The notes below the pieces were generated by a model. It saw only the letters and a list, made by a program, of their open reading frames with translations. It did no database searches and had not been told where the DNA came from. Below, piece after piece: positions 1 to 5,281 of a DNA stretch of 7,939 bases. Position numbers and translations under genes: made by a program. Origin of the DNA: Oscillospiraceae bacterium (GTDB lineage Bacteria > Bacillota > Clostridia > Oscillospirales > Ruminococcaceae); the NCBI GenBank assembly GCA_017451665.1, contig JAFTNX010000004.1:1-7939 (forward strand). The letters are read 5' to 3'. Every line of letters begins with the position of its first letter. Position 1 is the first letter of the stretch.

Positions 1-1039
1 CGAGGGCTTCCCACAGAGAGCATACTATAACCTCTCCTGCTTCCGTCACGAAAAACCACAGGCAGGCAGACTGAGAGAATTCCAACAGTTTGGTTGTGAA
101 ATGGTTGGCTCGGCTTCACCTAACGCAGACGCAGACGTTATCGCACTTGCAAAAAGCGTTATTGACAGAGTAGGCCTTAAAAATATTCAGCTGAATATCA
201 ACTCAATCGGTTGCCCTGAGTGTCGTGCAAACTACCACAAGGCGCTGAAGGAATACTTTGAAAGCAAAAAGGACGAGCTTTGTGAAACCTGTAACGACAG
301 ACTTGACAGAAACCCTATGAGAATTTTAGACTGCAAGTCACCAATCTGCTCAGGTATCGCTGAAAATGCACCTGTTATCCTTGATTTTCTCTGTGATGAC
401 TGTAAGGAGCATTTTGAAAAGCTTCAGGAAAACCTCACACTTATGGGAATTGAATTTAAAATCAATCCAAAAATCGTAAGAGGTCTTGACTATTATACAA
501 GAACTGTTTTTGAATTTATCACAACAGACATCGGCGCACAGGGTACAGTTTGTGGTGGTGGACGCTACGACGGACTTATTGAAACCCTCGGTGGCCCTAA
601 AACTCCTGCTCTTGGCTTTGGAATGGGACTTGAAAGACTTATTCTCACAATGGAAAAGCAGGGCTGTGAGTTTATGGAAGAAAGAAAATGCGACCTTTAT
701 TTTGCTTCAATGGGCGAAAATGCTCAGAAAAAGGCAGTACAGCTTGCTACTCTTATGAGAGAAGAAGGCTTTAAGGTGGAATATGACGTTGTTGGTCGTG
801 GACTTAAGCCACAGATGAAGTATGCTGATAAAATCGGTGCAAGATTTGTAATAGTTATCGGCGACAATGAAATCGAAACTAACAGCGCTAAGCTCAAGAA
901 TATGCAGACAGGTGAACAGATTGATGTTACTCTTGACGAAAACCTGCTTGAAAGCTTCGGGGCTGTGTATTATGATATTTTAATGGGCGAAGACGAAAAT
1001 TTCAAGGCTTTTGTTGAAGCTATGAATGATAATGTTTAA
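1..1039 (+). CDS. hisS: Histidine-tRNA ligase (HisRS), 5'-truncated
   Basis: Charges tRNA-His with histidine in the cytoplasm; class II aminoacyl-tRNA synthetase. The reading frame is open from base 2, so the gene starts outside the window; 345 residues are visible of the roughly 420 usual for the family. Seen: class II motif 2 at the left edge (FRHE, visible residues 14-17, then GRLREFQQFG), the histidine-specific RGLDYYTR (160-167) and GGGRYDGL (185-192), and motif 3 (GFGMGLERL, about 205-213). A C-terminal alpha/beta anticodon-binding domain follows from about residue 225. The stretch between motif 2 and RGLDYYTR is Cys-rich, with pairs at 71/74, 94/97, 111/116 and 131/134; from memory this is common in clostridial HisRS. 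The gene ends in TAA and the next gene starts 10 bases later. Any T-box or promoter would lie upstream of the window. Confidence 0.97.
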   Translation, partial: EGFPQRAYYNLSCFRHEKPQAGRLREFQQFGCEMVGSASPNADADVIALAKSVIDRVGLKNIQLNINSIGCPECRANYHKALKEYFESKKDELCETCNDRLDRNPMRILDCKSPICSGIAENAPVILDFLCDDCKEHFEKLQENLTLMGIEFKINPKIVRGLDYYTRTVFEFITTDIGAQGTVCGGGRYDGLIETLGGPKTPALGFGMGLERLILTMEKQGCEFMEERKCDLYFASMGENAQKKAVQLATLMREEGFKVEYDVVGRGLKPQMKYADKIGARFVIVIGDNEIETNSAKLKNMQTGEQIDVTLDENLLESFGAVYYDILMGEDENFKAFVEAMNDNV

Positions 1040-1043
1040 GGAG
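1038..1043 (+). promoter_or_regulatory. Ribosome binding site for the 107-residue protein
   Basis: AAGGAG overlaps the hisS stop codon and lies 6 bases before the ATG at 1050. This fixes the start there rather than at the in-frame ATG at 1026, which lies inside hisS with no such site. The overlap suggests translational coupling to hisS. Confidence 0.75.
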
Positions 1044-1049
1044 AATACT

Positions 1050-1373
1050 ATGAGCTGTAAAAATTGTGGAATTATCCCTGCAAGCGATAGCTATTTCAGA
1101 GATGTAACGGTGTATGCTGATATTGTCCGTGTGCTTGATGAAATGGTTAAGGACGGAAAGCTTGAAACTACTTATATGACCTGCCCTTTTGACAGAATTT
1201 TTTCTGACAAAAACGGTAATATCGCATTCTACGCTAAAAAAATGCTCCATCAGGTAAGATGTAAGGAATGTGGAAAAATCTATGGACTTTTCTGTGACGT
1301 GGAAGTAGGCGTTGGACAGATTAAGGAAAATGACAAGGTTTTTAACCCTGACGACTATAATAAAAAGGACTAA
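1050..1373 (+). CDS. Small protein with two CxxC pairs, unknown function
   Basis: A 107-residue protein I do not recognise. Cysteines lie at 3 and 6 (CKNC), 45, 71 and 74 (CKEC) and 82. Two CxxC pairs, one at the N-terminus and one near residue 72, suggest a zinc-ribbon-like metal site, but this is inference. The tail is hydrophilic and ends in lysines. There is no signal peptide or membrane segment, so it is probably cytoplasmic. The start at 1050 is chosen for the AAGGAG 6 bases upstream; an ATG at 1026 would add 8 residues overlapping hisS. It lies 10 bases after hisS and 3 bases before the next gene, so it is almost certainly co-transcribed with both. Good ribosome binding sites and tight packing support a real gene. 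It could be an RNA- or protein-binding accessory factor, but nothing in the sequence decides this. Confidence 0.8.
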   Translation: MSCKNCGIIPASDSYFRDVTVYADIVRVLDEMVKDGKLETTYMTCPFDRIFSDKNGNIAFYAKKMLHQVRCKECGKIYGLFCDVEVGVGQIKENDKVFNPDDYNKKD

Positions 1374-1376
1374 AAT

Positions 1377-1895
1377 ATGGCACTTCTTTTTCCAAAAAAG
1401 GTTATGTTTGACTCAACTCTTGACGCAAAGGATTTTTTAAGAAAACTTACCGATAATATCTATATGCCAAAGGAAACGGGACTTTTTAAAGTCAGCAAAA
1501 TCATAAAAAGAAACTGGTCGGTGGATTTGTATTACGGAAACCGCAGACAAAACGCTTTTACTGTTTTTCATCACAGACCGTTTAAGCGTGACGGTGGAAG
1601 CGTGAGATTTAACGGCGTTGTGGTGGATACCGATAAGGGCTGTAAGGTTGGTGGGTATTTAAGACACGGAATTGTTTCTTATGTTTTTTCACTGATATGG
1701 ACAATTCTTCTGTTTATGGTGACGGTTATCCTGCTGGTTGAAAACCCTGTGGGCTGTATTGTTTCTCTGGGACTTATGACTCTTGGAAATATGCTCATTT
1801 TTTCAGGTGGGAAGAATGCAAAATACCTGGAGGTTTTTATTGAAACCCTTTGTGAAAACGAAGAAAATACTGAAATTTTTGATATAAAGGAATGA
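1377..1895 (+). CDS. Membrane protein with two transmembrane segments, unknown function
   Basis: A 172-residue protein I cannot assign to a family. Residues 1-98 form a soluble, basic domain with alternating hydrophobic residues typical of beta strands and a run rich in His, Arg and Lys near 65-71. Two hydrophobic helices follow at about 99-121 and 124-142, joined by a very short turn containing a proline, which suggests a membrane hairpin with both ends on the same side. An acidic tail closes the protein (about 159-172). No signal peptide is seen. AAGGA about 7 bases before the ATG supports the start. The ATG is 3 bases after the preceding stop, and the stop lies 5 bases before aspS, so the gene sits inside the hisS-aspS transcript. 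The layout loosely recalls small membrane-anchored proteins with a PH-like soluble domain, but I cannot show that. Confidence 0.8.
   Translation: MALLFPKKVMFDSTLDAKDFLRKLTDNIYMPKETGLFKVSKIIKRNWSVDLYYGNRRQNAFTVFHHRPFKRDGGSVRFNGVVVDTDKGCKVGGYLRHGIVSYVFSLIWTILLFMVTVILLVENPVGCIVSLGLMTLGNMLIFSGGKNAKYLEVFIETLCENEENTEIFDIKE
1886..1891 (+). promoter_or_regulatory. Ribosome binding site for aspS
   Basis: AAAGGA lies 9 bases before the ATG at 1901. The alternative ATG at 1892, which overlaps the upstream stop as ATGA, directly abuts this site with no spacer, so 1901 is the better start. Confidence 0.7.
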
Positions 1896-1900
1896 TTGAT

Positions 1901-3682
1901 ATGGCAAACGATACAATGAAGGGACTTCGCAGAACCCATTACTGTGGGGAAATTCCACTTGTTGAGGGTAGCGAAGTTGTAGTATGTGGTTTTGTTGACA
2001 GAGTTCGTGACAAGGGAGGACTTGTTTTTATCGTTCTCCGTGACAGAACAGGCGTTGTTCAGCTCACTTTTGACGAAACTACTGACAAGGCTGTTTTTGA
2101 AAAGGCTCAGTCATGCAAGAGCGAATACGTTCTTATGGCTAAGGGCGTTGTTAAACAGCGTGAAAGCGTAAACGACAAGCTTAAAACAGGTCAGGTAGAG
2201 GTTTTTGTAACTGATTTGAGAGTGCTTTCAAAGGCACAGACACCTCCTTTTGAGGTTACAAACAGCGATAAGGTTAACGAAGAATTGAAGCTCAAATACA
2301 GATACCTTGATTTGAGAAATCCAAGACTTCAGAAGAATATTATCACAAGACATAAGATTGCTCAGGTTACAAGAGAGTATTTCTATGAAAACGGATTTTT
2401 GGAAATTGAAACTCCTATGATGATGAAGTCTACTCCAGAGGGTGCAAGAGACTATCTCGTTCCATCAAGAGTTCATCCGGGAAAATTCTATGCTCTCCCA
2501 CAGTCACCACAGATTTATAAACAGCTCCTTATGATTTCAGGCTACGACAGATATATCCAGCTTGCAAGATGTTTCCGTGACGAGGACCTGAGAGCTGACA
2601 GACAGCCTGAATTCACACAGGTTGACCTTGAAATGTCATTTGTTGACGCAGAGGACATTCAGGCTTGTATCGAAGGCTATGTTGTAAGACTTTTTAAGGA
2701 AGTTATGGGCAAGGAAATTGCTACACCTATTCCAAAGCTTACTTTTGCTGACGCTATGAATAAGTACGGCTCAGATAAGCCTGATACACGTTTCGGAATG
2801 GAAATTATGAATATCACCGAAATGGTTAAGGACAGCGAATTCCCTGTTTTTGCTGACGCTATCGCTAACGGTGGAAGTGTTCGTGCTATTGTTGCTAAGG
2901 ACGCATCAAAGGTTTATACAAGAAAAGAAATCGACAAGCTCATCGAACACGCTAAGGGTATCGGCGCTAAGGGACTTGCTTATATCAGATGGACAGATGA
3001 AGGTGCAAACTGCTCATTCAAGAAGTTTATGACCGACGAACAGACAGCTAAGCTTCTTTCAGATTTGGGCGCTGAAATGGGTGACTTGGTGCTTATCGCT
3101 GCTGACAAGGATAAGGTTGCTCTCCCTGTTATGGGCGCTGTAAGACTTATCGTTGCAAAGCGTCTTGAAATTATTCCTGACGACACATACAACTTCGTTT
3201 GGATTACTGAAATGCCATTCTTTGAGTGGGATGAAGAAAACGAAAAGTGGGTTGCTATGCACCACCCATTCACAATGCCAATGGAAGAATGCCTTGAATA
3301 CCTTGATTCTGACCCAGGAAATGTTCGTGCCAAGGCTTGGGATTTGGTTCTTAACGGAACTGAACTTTCAAGTGGCTCAATGAGAATTACTGACTACGAA
3401 CTTCAGCAGAAGATGTTTGAAGCTCTCGGACTTACCGAAGAAGAAATCGCTGCTAAGTTCGGATTCCTCGTTGACGCATATAAGTACGCTGCACCTCCTC
3501 ACGGCGGTATGGGTATCGGCCTCGACAGAATTTCTATGATTATGTGTGGCGCTGATTCTCTCCGTGACGTTGTGGCATTCCCTAAGGTTCAGAATGCAAG
3601 CGAGCTTATGAGTGCTTGTCCGTCAGTTGTTGACGAAAAACAGCTTGAAGAACTCTATATCAAAACTACTAACGAAGAATAA
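1901..3682 (+). CDS. aspS: Aspartate-tRNA ligase (AspRS), bacterial type
   Basis: Attaches aspartate to tRNA-Asp; cytoplasmic class II synthetase of 593 residues, close to the usual 590 for the bacterial type. Domains in order: N-terminal OB-fold anticodon-binding domain (about 8-112), catalytic core starting with KYRYLDLRNP (132-141), ALPQSPQ (198-204), motif 2 with CFRDEDLRADRQPEFTQ (224-240), the bacterial GAD insertion (about 290-430), then the rest of the core with SSGSMR (490-495) and motif 3 GMGIGLDRISMI (536-547). Nothing is broken or missing. The OB-fold position equivalent to E. coli Leu30, which affects tRNA-Asp versus tRNA-Asn discrimination, appears to be Lys38, so discrimination cannot be called from sequence. 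The start at 1901 is chosen over 1892 on ribosome binding site spacing. It is the last gene of the + strand cluster. Confidence 0.98.
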   Translation: MANDTMKGLRRTHYCGEIPLVEGSEVVVCGFVDRVRDKGGLVFIVLRDRTGVVQLTFDETTDKAVFEKAQSCKSEYVLMAKGVVKQRESVNDKLKTGQVEVFVTDLRVLSKAQTPPFEVTNSDKVNEELKLKYRYLDLRNPRLQKNIITRHKIAQVTREYFYENGFLEIETPMMMKSTPEGARDYLVPSRVHPGKFYALPQSPQIYKQLLMISGYDRYIQLARCFRDEDLRADRQPEFTQVDLEMSFVDAEDIQACIEGYVVRLFKEVMGKEIATPIPKLTFADAMNKYGSDKPDTRFGMEIMNITEMVKDSEFPVFADAIANGGSVRAIVAKDASKVYTRKEIDKLIEHAKGIGAKGLAYIRWTDEGANCSFKKFMTDEQTAKLLSDLGAEMGDLVLIAADKDKVALPVMGAVRLIVAKRLEIIPDDTYNFVWITEMPFFEWDEENEKWVAMHHPFTMPMEECLEYLDSDPGNVRAKAWDLVLNGTELSSGSMRITDYELQQKMFEALGLTEEEIAAKFGFLVDAYKYAAPPHGGMGIGLDRISMIMCGADSLRDVVAFPKVQNASELMSACPSVVDEKQLEELYIKTTNEE

Positions 3683-3686
3683 TTTT

Positions 3687-3725
3687 TCGGGTATCGGCAT
3701 TGAAGCTGATACCCGATTTTGTTTT
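3687..3725 (+). terminator. Intrinsic terminator after aspS
   Basis: The stem TCGGGTATCGGC (3687-3698) pairs with GCTGATACCCGA (3705-3716), 12 pairs including one G-T, around a 6-base loop. TTTTGTTTT follows at 3717-3725. It starts 5 bases after the aspS stop. The opposite strand lacks a T-run after the stem, so it should act only on + strand transcripts. Confidence 0.92.
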
Positions 3726-3785
3726 AAAATGCCCATAAATCGCCTTTTCTTTACGAAAAATTTAAATATATATTTCTCTTTGGTA

Positions 3786-3814
3786 TAGACAAACGTGTGA
3801 AATTGGTGTATAAT
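3786..3814 (+). promoter_or_regulatory. Sigma-70/SigA-type promoter of the papain-like gene
   Basis: TAGACA at 3786-3791 (five of six matches to TTGACA), a 17-base spacer, and a perfect TATAAT at 3809-3814. Transcription would start near 3821, giving a leader of about 50 bases before the ATG at 3873. It lies downstream of the aspS terminator, so the gene is its own unit. The surrounding 3726-3872 is AT-rich and shows nothing else I can support. Confidence 0.8.
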
Positions 3815-3872
3815 GTAATTTGTGATATTTTGAAATTATGGATTTTACCAATATATAGAGTAGGAAAAAATT

Positions 3873-4430
3873 ATGTCAAAGAAGATTTATGTTATTCTCA
3901 CGCAGACTGGTACTGTGCCTGCGAGAATTATAAAATTTATAACAAAAGCTCCGTATAACCATACTTCAATCACTTGTGATGAAGGACTTTATGAGATTTA
4001 TAGCTTTTGTAGAAAATTCAAGAGAACTCCTATCCCTGCAGGCTTTGTAAACGAGTCTGACGTTGGAGTTTTTGAAATGTTCAATAGCGTGCCATGTGAG
4101 GTTTATGGCTTTGACGTTACTGAAAAGCAGTACGAAAAATATCTTGAACTGATTACTCATTTCAAGAATTCATCAAAAACTTACGGATATAATGTTCTGG
4201 GACTTCTGGCACTTGCTTTTGGTATCCAGATTCATAGAAAAAATCATTTTATCTGTTCACAGTGGGTTGCTAAAATCCTTACTGAGTGTGGAATTGCTAA
4301 GTTTGATAAGGATTTACTGCTTGTAAGACCTGACGATTTCAGATACCTGGAAAACGCAAAGCTGGTTTATCAGGGCGATTTGAGAAGACTTGACGAAATC
4401 AAAATGGAGCTTGCACAGTCTGCTACATAA
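3873..4430 (+). CDS. Permuted papain-like (NlpC/P60 superfamily, YiiX/LRAT-like) protein
   Basis: A 185-residue protein, likely a circularly permuted papain-fold enzyme. In this group the catalytic His comes first and the Cys later. Here YNHTSI carries His30 after a hydrophobic N-terminal strand (IYVILT), Glu41 lies in the next strand (LYEIYSF), and FICSQWV carries the candidate nucleophile Cys128 at the start of a helix. These follow the permuted order seen in YiiX/YaeF-type and LRAT-like proteins, whose known members act on amide or ester bonds in cell wall, lipid or peptide substrates. The substrate here is unknown. There is no signal peptide, lipoprotein box or membrane helix, so it is probably cytoplasmic, unlike secreted NlpC/P60 wall hydrolases. 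AGTAGGA about 7 bases before the ATG sets the start. It has its own promoter and terminator and appears single-gene. Fold call moderately sure; activity is inference. Confidence 0.72.
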   Translation: MSKKIYVILTQTGTVPARIIKFITKAPYNHTSITCDEGLYEIYSFCRKFKRTPIPAGFVNESDVGVFEMFNSVPCEVYGFDVTEKQYEKYLELITHFKNSSKTYGYNVLGLLALAFGIQIHRKNHFICSQWVAKILTECGIAKFDKDLLLVRPDDFRYLENAKLVYQGDLRRLDEIKMELAQSAT

Positions 4431-4439
4431 TAAAAAATT

Positions 4440-4466
4440 AAGGGTGCTGATGTCAGCACCCTTTTT
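4440..4466. terminator. Bidirectional intrinsic terminator between convergent genes
   Basis: GGGTGCTGA (4442-4450) and TCAGCACCC (4453-4461) form a nearly complete palindrome, extended by A-T pairs at its base. TTTTT follows on the + strand (4462-4466). On the - strand the stem is followed by TTAATTTTTT. It starts 9 bases after the papain-like gene's stop and can also serve the convergent radical SAM gene, whose stop lies about 90 bases away and has no T-tailed stem nearer. Confidence 0.88.
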
Positions 4467-4509
4467 GTGTGTAATTTTAACTCCTAAAACAATTTGTTTC
4501 ATCTTTTTA

Positions 4510-4553
4510 AGCCGAGCATTAAGCGAGGGGAGGAGGGTCCAGCGTCACGCCGG
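4510..4553. other. GC-rich element with purine tract and small hairpin, 3' of the radical SAM gene
   Basis: A stretch of about 44 bases, clearly more GC-rich than its AT-rich flanks, immediately after the radical SAM stop codon. On the + strand it holds the purine run GCGAGGGGAGGAGGG (4523-4537), then CCAGCGT and ACGCCGG arms (4539-4545 and 4547-4553). As - strand RNA the arms pair fully with one G-U; as + strand RNA one position is an A-C mismatch. That favours a role, if any, in the radical SAM transcript. There is no T-run and no usable start codon after the SD-like purine run. Function unknown; it could be a remnant of a dispersed repeat. Confidence 0.45.
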
Positions 4554-5156
4554 TTAACCTTCGTATGGTCTTACTCTAAGATTTACACCGAGTTTTTCGC
4601 ATAATGCTTTTGCCCTGTCAATCTGTTCTTCGCCAATTACGTCAACAACTGTCATCATAACCTTTGGAACGTAATCAAGACAGCTTACTGCAAACTTCTG
4701 CATAGCGTCAAATGCCCCCTCAAAAGATGGGCGTGTAACTGCGTTGTATTCAGCCTCAGTAGGCGCATTCAAAGATATGGAAACTGTGTCCACAAGTCCT
4801 TTTAAAAGTGGCGCAGTTTCTTTTTTGTTTATAAGGTCAGAAAGCCCGTTTGTGTTGAGTCTTGTTGGAATATCCCCCACAGACTTGATATACCTGCAAC
4901 ATTCAAGCATAACGTCAAGTGCCTCGGTAGGCTCACCGTAACCACAGAAAATTACTTCCTCAAAGCTTGTGAGGTCACGCTTTTTTAAATCCTCAACAGC
5001 TTCAACGCAGTCAGGGTCGTGGTCAAGCCACAATGAATCAGACCCGTAAACGCCTTCTCCGTTATTTCTTATGCAGAATGTGCAATTGCAAGGGCATTTG
5101 TTTGTAAGGTTTACATAAAGCTTGTTTCCTACAATGTATGTTATATTTTCAGCCAT
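4554..5156 (-). CDS. Radical SAM protein, resembling the TatD-associated family
   Basis: A 200-residue radical SAM enzyme. The cluster motif CxxxCxxC is Cys21, Cys25 and Cys28 (CPCNCTFCIR), binding the [4Fe-4S] cluster that cleaves S-adenosylmethionine. CGYGEPTE (71-78) is the SAM-binding GGE-like motif on strand 2, and RLNTNGL (99-105) and VSISLNAPTEAEYN (125-138) are further core strands. From memory, the N-terminal VGNKLYVNLTNKCPC, the SDSLWL segment and the short length match the family annotated as TatD nuclease-associated radical SAM protein, whose substrate is not known to me. No TatD gene lies in this window. It lacks the C-terminal SPASM or twitch extension of larger maturases. AAAGGA 8 bases upstream supports the start. 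It has its own consensus promoter and converges on the papain-like gene. Radical SAM assignment is sure; the subfamily less so. Confidence 0.9.
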   Translation of the reverse strand: MAENITYIVGNKLYVNLTNKCPCNCTFCIRNNGEGVYGSDSLWLDHDPDCVEAVEDLKKRDLTSFEEVIFCGYGEPTEALDVMLECCRYIKSVGDIPTRLNTNGLSDLINKKETAPLLKGLVDTVSISLNAPTEAEYNAVTRPSFEGAFDAMQKFAVSCLDYVPKVMMTVVDVIGEEQIDRAKALCEKLGVNLRVRPYEG

Positions 5157-5164
5157 AAAATCAT

Positions 5165-5170
5165 TCCTTT
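5165..5170 (-). promoter_or_regulatory. Ribosome binding site of the radical SAM gene
   Basis: AAAGGA on the - strand, 8 bases before the ATG at 5156. An ATG overlapping the end of this site (AAAGGAATG) is in another frame and too close to be used. Confidence 0.7.
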
Positions 5171-5188
5171 AAAAATTTTTACCTATAT

Positions 5189-5217
5189 ATTATAACACTA
5201 CAACGCATACTTGTCAA
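5189..5217 (-). promoter_or_regulatory. Full-consensus sigma-70/SigA promoter of the radical SAM gene
   Basis: On the - strand a perfect TTGACA (5212-5217), a 17-base spacer and a perfect TATAAT (5189-5194), with TG one base before the -10 (extended -10). Transcription would begin near 5182, giving a leader of about 25 bases. The -35 box directly abuts the T-run of the hydrogenase terminator. No operator is evident; such a promoter without one suggests steady, strong transcription. Confidence 0.9.
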
Positions 5218-5245
5218 ACAAAAAAGCACGGCTTTCGCCGTGCTT
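5218..5245 (-). terminator. Intrinsic terminator of the hydrogenase operon
   Basis: On the - strand AAGCACGGC, loop GAAA, GCCGTGCTT (stem arms 5237-5245 and 5224-5232), a perfect 9-pair stem closed by a GNRA-type tetraloop, then TTTTTT at 5220-5225 and a T-rich tail. It lies about 31 bases after the hydA stop. The + strand lacks a long T-run after the stem, so it acts on the - strand only. Confidence 0.92.
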
Positions 5246-5246
5246 G

Positions 5247-5281
5247 AATTGTCAATTGTCAATTGTAAATTGTAAATTATT
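5247..5281. repeat. Heptamer tandem repeat running into the hydA stop codon
   Basis: Five consecutive 7-base units on the + strand: AATTGTC, AATTGTC, AATTGTA, AATTGTA and the degenerate AATTATT. The repeat fills the gap between the hydrogenase terminator and the hydA stop codon (5277-5279) and covers that codon. Successive units create CAATTG palindromes, so short hairpins are possible. Similar short heptamer arrays occur in intergenic DNA of other bacteria; a role is not known to me. Confidence 0.85.

Noticed and set aside
1026..1049. Earlier ATG for the 107-residue protein
   Set aside because: It lies inside hisS with no ribosome binding site, whereas AAGGAG sits 6 bases before the ATG at 1050.
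1892..1900. ATGA overlap start for aspS
   Set aside because: AAAGGA directly abuts this ATG, leaving no spacer; the in-frame ATG at 1901 has a normal 9-base spacing.
2980..3333. 117-codon - strand frame inside aspS
   Set aside because: Antisense shadow of a clear aspS coding region, without a ribosome binding site or recognisable domain.
4314..4502. Short - strand reading frame across the convergent gap
   Set aside because: It has only a weak purine run upstream, reads through the terminator palindrome and lies antisense to the papain-like gene.
4523..4537. GGGGAGGAGGG as a ribosome binding site for an unlisted + strand gene
   Set aside because: No ATG, GTG or TTG lies at a suitable distance downstream and no open frame follows.
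5247..5281. CRISPR-like or attachment-site repeat
   Set aside because: Units are only 7 bases with no spacers, and there is no adjacent integrase, tRNA or cas gene; it is a simple tandem repeat.
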